Below, in pieces: positions 41,912 through 51,985 of a stretch of 64,000 bases of DNA. Origin of the DNA: Atrina japonica (lineage: Eukaryota; Mollusca; Bivalvia; Pterioida; Pinnidae); contig BROG01000451.1 in NCBI GenBank assembly GCA_030159075.1, forward strand, positions 459,501-523,500. The letters run 5' to 3'. Both the position numbers and the translations under genes were made by a program. How positions within the stretch are numbered: the first letter of the stretch is position 1; each line of letters begins with the position of its first letter. Under the pieces are notes generated by a model. That model had not been told where the DNA came from, ran no database searches, and saw nothing but the letters and a program-made list of their open reading frames with translations.

Positions 41912-44669
41912 TATGTGTATTCAGTTCTTGAATTATCGTCACTCATTTATCTCAATTTCCATCTCCAGATTTTTTTCTGGATTTTTTTTACCTTGTAAAA
42001 TTCTATTTATAACACTAAATTCATAATCCCAATCCACCACTCCATTTTTAGAGCAAACATCCATTTCAAAGTGTAAGTTATCTGGATATACCACCACAGG
42101 TGTTGGTGGTCAATGAAGCGGCTAATTTTTCGGTATAAATCACTAGCGTACAGCAATAAAGAATTAAATCAACAAAACAATATATATATATATATATGAT
42201 TTCCTTAATACATGAAGTATATGCTTCATGTTTACATGTGATGGTCACTGGGGCTACACATGTGTATAAGGGGATCAAGGCTATTGGATAATACTTTCAC
42301 AAAATAAATCGCTATCGTGATTCAGACATTGTCTTGAAATTTACACACAGGTACCATTCAGATGTCAACTAAATTCATTTCCCCATTGCTTTCTATGTTA
42401 AATGAACTCTTTAGATTCTAGTCATTATCACAAATTTATACTTTGGTCAGTTCTTTCAAAAATTCCATATGTTCAGAATAGAGTCTATTTACTTTCGTAT
42501 GATTTCTTCTTTGAAGCTTCTTTAAAACTATGTTTCTGATACACAACAATCTGTTGATACCATTTGCTATGAACAAAGAAGGCTGCAAGTGTGCCTGTGA
42601 TGAGCACCTGTAAGGTATCAGTAAATCTATTAACTTTATTGATTATACAGAGATTAAGAAGCTTAAGAAACTTGTATCAATAAAAACTAAACCTCTGTTT
42701 AATATTTGTATGGCCTTGTTTGAAATTTACATACACACACAAAGTTTTTGTTTTATATATTGTCATTAAAGAAGATGAAAGTGATTGCAGTTTTTGTCCG
42801 ATTAATAAGTTTTCATCGTTATCTTTGTCATTTCAATCATTTTCTCGCAGAATTACATTTTTTGTGTGTGAAAATGATGATTAGTTTTAGGTACATTAAT
42901 GTAAGTTGCATGTACATAGATATTGTATAGCAGCAATATTTCATTATAAGAATTGAAAATGATAAAAATAATTCGACTTAATTTCTAAGGTTTTGTTCAA
43001 TTGATGTGGCTAAACACTTTGATAATAAAATTGTAATTTGATATAAGCAATATGCTAAAATTTCAAAAGATCTAATTTAAGGGGAAAGGATATTGCATTG
43101 TTTTCTGCACGTTCTGTTTATTTCTGTCCATTCCACCTGCTTTTGATATCATATGTCGTATGTTCATAATGTAAACCAACAGTCTAAGAATAAGTTCATG
43201 TGTACACTCGTGTAGCTAATGATGAAAGTTGACAGAGATAAAGATCATGTCTGATGTTAAATATCAAAATTACTTATACCAACAAACAGAAATAATGTCT
43301 TTACAATGTGGCTACTGTGTGTGTATATGTGTATTTACCCCCTCAAACACCATGTTAAGTTGATATTTCTTAGTTTTTTAATATGACTGATTTTAGACGA
43401 GTTAGATCTGATTTTCTTCGTATCATGTGAAAAATTCAAATGTCTGTATACGCAAAACATACATCAAGTCAATATACATACAGACATGGTGTGCTTCTGG
43501 TAACCATGGAAGTCGTGTGATGTCAAGATGATTTGATTTTTCATTTTTTTAAGTAGAACTTAATTATTCGTTTTATTCAAAAAGTGTAAGTGAAAGTATC
43601 TGAAGTCAATAACCCACCTGGTCTATGTAGAGAAGCATTTGTTTGTGATAAGTCATTCTTTATTGTTGTGATCTGACGTTAAGTGAAAATAGTACTTTTG
43701 TGTAATTGTTTTCCCTTTAGAAATTTGATATGTATATTTTCATCTTATATTTCAGTTGTCATGCCTGTTTACTACATATATTGTATCTGAAAAACATTGC
43801 AATATGCAAAATGAATAAATAGTTATGAATAATGTTCATAATTGTTTGTAGTTTCTTTTATCATGAGTAAATGACTTTAAACTTTCATTGTTTCCATGGT
43901 AGCAGTCTTGGTAGATCTTGTCATGTCTGGTTCATACCTAACAGATCAGAGACAACTAAATATTTATTTCCGTTGGCGACAATATTAACGTTTATCTGTA
44001 TATTTCATCTTTCAAGCGAGTCTTGACCTATTAATTTTACATGGATCCATTCGGCATCAGTTCATAATTAAAAATTATTAGAAAACATAGGTTTAGACAT
44101 CTTGTTTTGTTGTAATTCAAATAATTAAATCCTGCTCCGTTTCCGATTCTTTCCATCCTTCGAGGACTTGATTTCTCTATACACAGGAAACTAATCACAG
44201 TGTCATATTCTTTTGAGTGTGCGCAATAGGTATATCTGCTGAAAATCATGGGAAGCCTTTTGTCTTCAAGATGTTTATATCAAACAAATGCAGTTGATGC
44301 TTACAACTGGAATATTTTTTTATATATCGCATTATTTCAAAAGTAGGACTGAATTTCTCTTATAATTCTTGTATGCAAATCCCACAATGCAACATGAAGT
44401 AATTTCAAGGTCTGACGCGTTTGGAGTGTAAATGCATTTAGCAATATAACGAGTGAAATATTCGTGTTTGTTTTGCTGCCACATTTGCATTTTTCAACCC
44501 GCATTAGATGAACAGTGAAATCGTTATTCAGATACTTTTCAGAAATTGGCTATAATTATATCAAAGCCACAGTAAAGATCTTACTGATTACGGGTGTTGT
44601 ATCATTTATCACCGTACCTAAGAATATCTAGTATGATGAAAACATTTGATACTTATAAACCAGTAAAAA
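41912..44669. other. Intergenic, no recognised feature
   Basis: AT-rich sequence with a short (TA)n at 42180-42197 and scattered ORFs of 60-70 codons that resemble nothing I know. Confidence 0.5.
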
Positions 44670-44685
44670 TGCAAACCATTTGATT

Positions 44686-44813
44686 TGATTTTTGTTTTAC
44701 GCCATACTCAACAATCTTTCAGTCATATGATGGCGTCCAGTTTTTATTGGTGGATAAGAAACCCCGGTTACCCGGGTAAAGACCACCGACCTTCCGCAAG
44801 AAAACTGGCAAAC
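44686..44813 (-). mobile_element. SINE-family copy with 16-bp target-site duplication
   Basis: On the - strand it reads TTACCCGGGTAACCGGGGTT, then GACGCCATCATATGACTGAA and GTTGAGTATGGCGTAAAACA. TGCAAACCATTTGATT occurs at 44670-44685 and again at 44814-44829, a perfect direct repeat typical of LINE-driven retroposition. Its tail motif resembles the body of the tRNA SINEs here, which suggests a shared domain. Confidence 0.8.
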
Positions 44814-44869
44814 TGCAAACCATTTGATTATGAATACTTATATAATATAACAGAATTATTCTCAGTGTG

Positions 44870-45100
44870 ACAGCTTGTGGTGGTCTAGTGGAGAGCTTTC
44901 GACATGCAGTCTCGGGATCGAATCCCAAATAATACTAAAGTTTTAAAAACGGGTAGTTACTGTTCCTTCGACCAAGGAAGCGAAACTCACAGGTCTGTCG
45001 GGTGAGAATTTAAATAGAGAGGATATAAAATATTCTTGAAGAGCAAATGACCATCACAGCAAAGGTGTTGCCACAGTAATGTGAAAAGGAAAAGCAATGC
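44870..45100 (+). mobile_element. tRNA-derived SINE of a second type
   Basis: The head has an A-box-like TGGTCTAGTGGAGAGC and B-box-like GGGATCGAATCCC about 35 bp apart, followed by a non-tRNA body (GGGTAGTTACTGTTCCTTCG...). The 3' limit is not clear, and no duplication was identified. Confidence 0.65.
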
Positions 45101-45154
45101 TGCTTGAATTGACATCAGTTAGTGATAGAATTATAACAAAGAAATTCTGTGATA

Positions 45155-45217
45155 AGTAAAATTAAAGAAGTACCAATCAATAATCAAAAACTCAAGTCCA
45201 TTATAACACGACGAATT
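45155..45217 (+). repeat. Left arm of a distant inverted repeat (partner 50157-50217)
   Basis: AGTAAAATTAAAGAAGTACC through AAGTCCATTATAACACGACG is the reverse complement of 50157-50217 with about five mismatches. The two arms enclose the Gypsy, RT and Tc1 remnants. Confidence 0.75.
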
Positions 45218-45754
45218 AGATGTGCAAATAGTCTCAACATGAAGAATAATCACGAATCCCAAACGGGATAAGACCAGGTGTCCGGAAGGAGTCAGCGTCA
45301 CACCCGTCGCAAATGTTCCATGGAAACCTTTCTAGTTCAGTAACTGAATTTGGACTTTTTCTTTTTATTCAACTTTATCTTATATTTTGCTAGTTTATTT
45401 ATTCATTTTTTATTCTGTTTAATCTTCATTCAAAGACAATTCAGTTAGTAATTTCCATTTACGTATTAATCGCCCATTAAGGCTTATCACACATATTTCG
45501 CTAAGTGACTCTTTTGTACTTCTTTTCTATGTAAATATGTTTTGTAAATTTTCAGACAATTAGATTTTAGGCTTTGGAGTATACGGGTGTAATTGTGGAT
45601 ATAAAAAATTCACCTAACCGACCTATACAATAAAGTGCTTATTATCAACAAGCGTCATCGTTTTTCATTGTCAACGGAAAAGCATACACATTTCCCCCGG
45701 TGATAATTTGGTCGAAAATTCCTTGTACATACGGAAACCAAAGATCACGGACTA

Positions 45755-47440
45755 CAACCCAGAAGACCATCAGACAACTATCCTCATCCAAGACCATCAA
45801 ACAACTACCCTCATCCCAGACAATCAGACAACTATCCTCATATCAGACCATCAGACAACTATTCTCATCCAATACCATCGGACAACTATCCTCATACCAG
45901 ACCATCAGACAACTAATCTCATCCAAGACCATCAAACAACTATCCTCATCCAATACCATCGGACAACTATCCTTATACCAGACCACCAGACAAATATCCT
46001 CATCCAAGACCACCAGACAACATTCCTCATACCAGACCATCAGACAACTAACCTCATCCAAGACCATCAAACAACTATCCTTATCCTAGACCATCAAACA
46101 ACTACCCTCATACCAGACCATCAAACAACCATCCTCATCCCAGACCATCAAACCACAATCCGCATACCAGACCATCAGACAATTAACCTCATTCAAGACC
46201 ATTAGACAAGTATACTCTTCCTAGACCATGAAATAACTACCCTCATACCAGACCATCAAATAACTACCCTCATACCAGACCATCAAACAACTAACCTCAT
46301 CCAAGACCATCAAACAACTACCCTCATACCAGACCATCAGACAACTAACCTCATCCCAGACCATCAAACAACTACCCTCATACCAGACCATCAAACAACT
46401 AACCTCATCCCAGACCATCAAACAACTACCCTCATACCAGACCATCAAACAAATACCCTTATACCAATCCATCAAGCAACTACCCTCATACAGACCATCA
46501 AATAACTACCCTCATACCGGACCATCCAAAAACTACCCTCATACCAGACCATCCAAAAACTACCCTCATACCAGACCATCAAACAACTAAGCTCACCCAA
46601 GACCATCAAACAACTACCCTCATACCAGACCATTGGATAACTACCCTCATACCAGACCATCAAACAACTATCCTCATCCAAGACCATCAAACAACTACCC
46701 TCATACCAGATCATTAAATAACTAACCTCATCCAAAACCACCAGACAACTTACCTTATCCCAGACCATCAAATAACTACCCTCATCCCAGATCATCAAAC
46801 AACTATCCTCATCCAAGACCATCAAACAACTATCCTCATTCAAGACCACCAGACAACTTACCTCATCAAAGACCACCAGACAACTAACTTCATCCAAGAC
46901 CATCAGACAACTATCCTCATCCAAGTCCATGAAACAACTAACCTCATCCCAGAACACCAAACAGCTTACCTCATCCAAGACCACCAGACAACTAACCTCA
47001 TCCAAGACCATCAGACAACTATCCTCAATCAAGTCCATGAAACAACTAACCTCATCCCAGACCATCAAACAACTACCCTCATCCCAGATCATCAGACAAC
47101 TAACGGCATCCAAGACTACCAGACAATTAACGTCATCCCAGACCATCAGACAATTATCCTCATATCAGACCATCAGACCACTATCCTCATCCAAGACCAT
47201 AAAAAACTACTCTCATAACAGACCATCAGACAACTATCCTCATCCAAGACCATCAAACAACTACCCTCATAACAGACCATCAAACAACTACCCTCATACC
47301 AGACCATCAGACAACTACCCTCATACCAGACCATCAGACAACTATCCTCATCCATGACCATCAAACAACTACCCTCATACCAGACCATCAGACAACTATC
47401 CTCATCCCAGATGATCAGACAACTACCCTCATACCAGACA
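45755..47440 (+). repeat. 27-bp minisatellite derived from a Gypsy-like gag linker
   Basis: The unit reads ACCATCAGACAACTATCCTC, ATCCAAG; about 60 copies over 1.7 kb. In one frame it spells PS(D/N)NYPH(P/T/N)R, nine residues. At its 3' end this frame passes without a break into the zinc-knuckle sequence after 47441. Many units now carry stops (for example CAACTAA and CCATGA), so it is no longer translated as a whole. Long ORFs in other frames on both strands are by-products. Confidence 0.88.
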
Positions 47441-48063
47441 GTTCAGCAGAGGCAGACCACAAGAACAAACAAACTGTTTAGGCTGCGGTAAGTCATGCCA
47501 GATTAGAACCTTTTGCCCTGCGTTTAAGACTAAATGTATTTATTGTTTTAAGTGGAATTATTATGAGGATGTCTGTCATAAGAAGCAAACATATTATATA
47601 CCGGTACTCAAATATCTAACACAAGTTACTCAAATTAGGGATGCGCGCCTATCCCAAGAACGGATAGGCACATAACTAAGGTCACCTCTCCAACAATATT
47701 TTTCACCGCACCAATTGCTAGCAAAATACCTTCTCACATAAATGACCCAGAAACCAACTAACAAACTAAAATCTCACAAACCTCAAACTGAACCTCGTTC
47801 ACAAAATGTTAGTTTACTTATGCCAATGGAGAGAAATACTGTTGCTGTCCATTTACGGTTACTCTGTAAATTCATTACTGGACACAAGAGCAATTGTATC
47901 TTGTGCAAGTTCTGATCTCATAGCTAAAGTAGGTATCAAACCTGATCAGCTAGATACATCTAATGTTAGAGATACTGTGGTGATGAAAGACATCCTAGTC
48001 TTGGTGCTCTATCCCTTACTTTCTCCTTTGATGGACCTGTCATGTCTCATACATTTCGCTAAT
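47441..48063 (+). pseudogene. Gypsy-like LTR retrotransposon remnant: zinc knuckle and retropepsin
   Basis: 47441-47675 reads FSRGRPQEQTNCLGCGKSCQ and then a second cluster CIYCFKWNYYEDVC. This fits the double Cys/His pattern (CxxCG...CPA...CxxC...H/Y...C) of Gypsy Gag, with one ligand lost. At about 47865-48060 a protease-like region follows: SLLDTRAIVSCASSDL keeps the D-T of the DTG active site but has R for G. Further on the frame is lost, and the expected FSFDGPVMSH motif is found one frame away. Decayed and non-functional; no LTRs were found. The Gypsy assignment is from motif order. Confidence 0.72.
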
Positions 48064-48279
48064 TAGCGACCCTAAAATCTCGTCATTTCGAATTAAAATG
48101 TCGACCTTTCGTTGCTTCGCTCCGAAAGAACAATTTTTAGTACTTGTTAATTGGCGACATTTCTTTGTTTCGCACCGAAAGGTCGGAAACAACGGAATGG
48201 CACACGTCAGCCACCATATGAAAAACCATATTTTGTGGAGAAACATGGATTTTTATAACAAGTACACACTTAAGACGAT

Positions 48280-48690
48280 ATTCTCAACATGCTGGCGTTT
48301 TTAAAGGATACTATTTGTGTTTCTGCGGGAAAGACTTTCCAGCAGATAGTCGGCATTCCCATAGGTACCAATTGTGCCCTCTCTTAGCTGAACATTTCTT
48401 TTTTGCATTAATGTGAAGCGAATTTTATAGTCTCTGCTCTCCACGAAAAAAAACCAGCATATCGATTCAATTTTACTTACAGGTACATCGACGACGTCCT
48501 ATCTACGTATAATATTAACTTAAAGAATTACCTTATGTATCATGTTGAAATTGAGATCGATGAGACGACAGAGAGCAACACATCTGCTTCTCTCATAGAT
48601 TTACTCCTGTCGATTGGGAAGGACGGTCAACTTCACACTCCGCTTTATGATCAATGTAGTAATATTCCGTCGTCTCCTGCCGAAAGCTTT
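48280..48690 (+). pseudogene. Reverse transcriptase fragment, probably Penelope-like
   Basis: A frame (broken by TAG after GTNCALS) reads TFQQIVGIPIGTNCA at about 48335-48378, and then TYRYIDDVLS at 48475-48504 with the catalytic YIDD intact. Downstream are TTESNTSASLIDLLLSIGKD and GQLHTPLYDQ. These match a reverse transcriptase family that I recall as common in molluscs and cnidarians and usually grouped with Penelope-like elements. A segment between LYDQ and SNIPSSPA is missing. Only the palm survives; no endonuclease is visible. Confidence 0.68.
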
Positions 48691-49830
48691 TTTAATTCAA
48701 ACATATATGCTATGTCAGGACATGTTTTATTCTGCAAGCGAAAAAACTCGCCTCTTCTTTGGTTTTTCGCTGGACCGATTTCATTTATGGTATTTGCGTC
48801 AAGCGTTTGACATACAAATGAAATACGCGAAGCGTCCAACATAGCAGGAGGGGGTGGCTCTTGACAAAGATGTCGTTCTATTTCATCCCAAACAAGTTCT
48901 ATAGGCGATAAATCCGGTGACATCGCAGGCCAGGGTAGCACATTCGCGTTTTGCTGCTGTCAATACTCACTAACAACGCGTGCGGTGTGCGGTCGTGCGT
49001 TGTCCTATTGCAGAATTACGTTACGCTGGTTGCTGTGAATGAATGGAATGACGTGCTGACATACTATCTCGGTAGCGTACGCCGGTTTAATTGCCCTCCA
49101 CTATCACCAAAGGGGTCCTTTCATGTGTTGTAATTCCACCCCAGACCACAACGCTCCCTCCACCAAATTGGCGGCACTGAATATAACGTAACGTTCTTCA
49201 GCACAACGGTAAGCCGGAACACAATAGTCACTGCTGTAGAGATGAAAACTCGACTCGTCCGTAAAAAGAACTGCCGCCCTATCTCTGTTATTGAAACAAT
49301 GATGCCTCCTACATAACGCTAACATCGCAACACAGTGACGCGAGAGGAGTACAAGATGGATAGTAGGACGTCAAGGACGGATAGCAGGACGTCGAGGACG
49401 TTTTTTGTCCTCTCGCAATTTGTTCCTTACGGTACGAGGACTAACCTGTCTATGCCCAGGGATGCTTCTAGCGGTCAAATAAGCCGATTGGAATTGATTA
49501 CGGAAATGTGACGTCCGTATATACGTATCTTCCTGACGTGACGTCACACGTGGGCGTCATGATCGTGGGTGACTCCGAAGGGTGCCAGTTTGCTGATATC
49601 ATCTCCATAAAGCATTTACAGTGTTAATATGAACGCCAAACTGCCTTGCCACATTGCTTTGAGACATCCCAGCTTCCAGCATGCCAATAGCAATAGCAAT
49701 AGCAAATGTTTCATACTGTCAATGAATTCAAGAAATTCTAATCGATTACTAACCACGTGTCGCTTAGGCTCGAAATTCCAAAAAACCGTGCTGTGGCCAT
49801 CAAGGCAAATCAAACGCGATATTTAACAAA
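48690..49830 (-). pseudogene. Tc1-like (DD34E) transposase, decayed
   Basis: Read on the - strand from about 49813 down. First comes a helix-turn-helix, visible out of the long-ORF frame as GMSQSNVARQFGVHINTV. Then FTDESSF (first catalytic D at 49257-49259), DNARPHTARV (second D at 49002-49004, preceded by an in-frame TAG), and SPDLSPIELVWDEIERHL (E at 48897-48899). The second D and the E are separated by exactly 34 residues, the Tc1 signature. There are several stops and frameshifts. The ends were not resolved. It abuts the RT fragment. Confidence 0.85.
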
Positions 49831-50156
49831 TTGAGTACTCAAACACGCGTTTAGTATATTTAACTATGCCTATAAGAATGAAGAGTGATCAAAGAATGCT
49901 TTTTATGTTTTTATTTAACTTTTAAGTATACACAGTTTCTTTTTTTTTCTGCTTGTATATTTGGTGCATACTAATAAATGATATATAAAATATAAGTTTT
50001 CACAATGGTGAAATAAATGCTCATGTTTAACTTTTGATATATTAGGGTTATGTTAAAAAATTTCCGCCTAAATGTATGTGTGTTTTTCCCCCTATTTTTT
50101 ATGTCAAAACCTATCTATCGGCAAATGGTCAACAGAGAAAAAATTTGGAATGGCCT

Positions 50157-50217
50157 ATTCGTCGTGTTATAATGGACTTGAGTCTTGATTATCGATTGGT
50201 ACTTCTTCAATTTTACT
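50157..50217 (-). repeat. Right arm of a distant inverted repeat (partner 45155-45217)
   Basis: ATTCGTCGTGTTATAATGGA and the following sequence to TTTTACT is the reverse complement of the left arm. Confidence 0.75.
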
Positions 50218-50901
50218 CAGTTTATTGGACACCCTGTGTTCGGGATCTATCGTTTTATGAAAAAAACTGATATTTTCCATGTATGTAATCTGACATAAAA
50301 TGTTTGTGAAATAAATAGACCAAACGATGTAAAAAGGAAGTACCAGATAGATAGGCCTGTGGAATGGAATAATTGCAAAACACTCAAGACTGAATTATTT
50401 TAAAATAAATCACAAGTCGTGTTAGGCACTTTGGCCATTTTTATCATGCATATAGACCAATTATCAGCATTCTTGGTACCCAACGTGCTGAGATCTTTCT
50501 CATCTCAAGATTTTCCATAAGACTGGAATGGACTCTTTCCTGAGAATTTGTCACCCACAACAATATGATGGACATCAAAGAAGTCATTCAAATCGTATCT
50601 CTTAATCAATTGAACAATTACAAACTGGTAATATTTTATGAATTATATGAGACTGACAACAACACATACAAGGGAAGATTGGAAAGTTTTGAGCCTTATA
50701 TTGAAGTAGTTAAGCAGAAATGTCAATTTTCAGTCCTACTATTATCCGACTAATTAAGGCTTTGTGACTGAGGAATAAAGATAACAGGGCTATGGACTCT
50801 AGCAAAATGGTCAAAATTGCCGAGAGAGCAGCAGAGATTAAATATTTTAAAGTAAAGGTCTATCACTTAGGCTATTTAGGCAAACATTGTAGCAACACTA
50901 G

Positions 50902-51169
50902 ATTTATTGTTTGTTTATTGTTGTTTAACGTCCCACTCAAGACGTCACCAAATTCCGGCCAAGGGCTTCAAATTTTGGCCTATGCTCGGCACTTACGGCC
51001 ATTGAGCAGTGAGGGTTCTTTAACGTGCCGATACCTACTGTGACACGACACCTCAGTTTTTACTGTCTCATCCGAAGGAAAAGAAACCAACCTGCCGCCG
51101 GCTGGACTCGAACTCACGACCTCACTTTTAAGAGTCGAGCGCGGTACCGACTGAACCAGGCCGGCTATA
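50902..51169 (-). mobile_element. tRNA-derived SINE copy 3 with intact tRNA head
   Basis: On the - strand it starts GCCGGCCTGGTTCAGTCGGT (A box), with the B box in GTTCGAGTCCAGCC, followed by the body shared with copies 1 and 2 (GGCCGTAAGTGCCGAGCATA) and a GTTGTTTAACAATAAACAA-like tail. GTAGCAACACTAG flanks it at 50889-50901 and 51170-51182, a perfect 13-bp duplication. Best-preserved copy in the window. Confidence 0.93.
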
Positions 51170-51279
51170 GTAGCAACACTAGGAGAGGATGCTACCATAA
51201 GAGGTCGACGGTAGAATTTAAGCGTGACAGACAGATGATGCTTCAGGTTATGATAAGTCCCTCCAGGGACGCATGTCAC

Positions 51280-51985
51280 TATGGCAACTCCTGAAATATT
51301 CACTAAAGTCAATGATAATGTTGTGGGTGGCAGACGAGTTACAAAGAGTTATATAGCTAGTGCTGTCGGAGTTTCTCAGGAAAGAGTCCATTCCATTCTT
51401 GCAGAAGAGTACCAAGACTGCTGATAACTGATCAGAAGCGCACTAATCTGAACCTTAAAGGGGCAGATCCTGCCAACTTTCTGCGGAAGTTTGTAATTAT
51501 GGATAAAACATGGGTCTATCATTTAACCCCAGAAGCCAAAGAACAATCTAAACAATGGAACCACCTTGGTTCACCGCCACCAAAGAAAGCAAAAAAGAGC
51601 TCCATCAGCTGGGAAGGCTGATGGTATCCTTATTAATATTTTTTACAATACCAGTTACAGTTTTACAAAAGAGGCCAAAACAAAATGCTCAAAATGGTCG
51701 TTTTGGTCAATAAGACATCATCAGTTGTTAGATTATCTCCAAATAAAAAGGGACGAACAATCAATGGAAAATATTATGTATTATTTCTTAGGCAGTTAAG
51801 AGAAACAAATAAGATCAAGGGTAGTTGAAAGCTCAGTAAAAGTGTCTTGTTTCACCAGGAAAATATTCCTTGCTCACAAGTCTATAGCTGTCATCAATGA
51901 TTGCGGCTTTCAAATGCTTCAACATACCCTTTACTCCGACTTCCATCTTTTTCCAAAATAGAAAAGGTCATTTCCGGTACCCATT
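51280..51985 (+). pseudogene. mariner-type transposase, decayed
   Basis: Conserved blocks in order: IASAVGVSQERVHSIL (DNA-binding part), VIMDKTWVYHLTPEAKEQSK with the first catalytic D at 51502-51504, SPPPKKAKKSS, LDYLQIK, LRQLRETNKIK, and VLFHQEN, where the second catalytic D is replaced by E. Last come INDCGFQMLQH and SDFHLFPK then stop. SPDLAPSD is mostly deleted. About 70 bp near 51653-51725 is foreign and matches the core of the 2.2-kb TTAA element. The SINE at 50902 lies just upstream, perhaps inside the original element. Inactive. Confidence 0.82.

Noticed and set aside
45708..47388. ORFs reading DHQTTILIQ, TIRQLSSS or MVWYEGSCL repeats
   Set aside because: These are other frames of the 27-bp array. 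Only the PSDNYPHPR frame joins a recognisable protein (zinc knuckle); the rest are by-products.
50902..51169. Functional tRNA gene
   Set aside because: The tRNA-like part is the head of a SINE with target duplication; it continues into the SINE body and lacks a terminator after the acceptor stem.
51025..51312. ORFs on both strands over 51.0-51.3 kb
   Set aside because: They lie in the tRNA-derived SINE and the decayed mariner start; frames are not conserved in other SINE copies.
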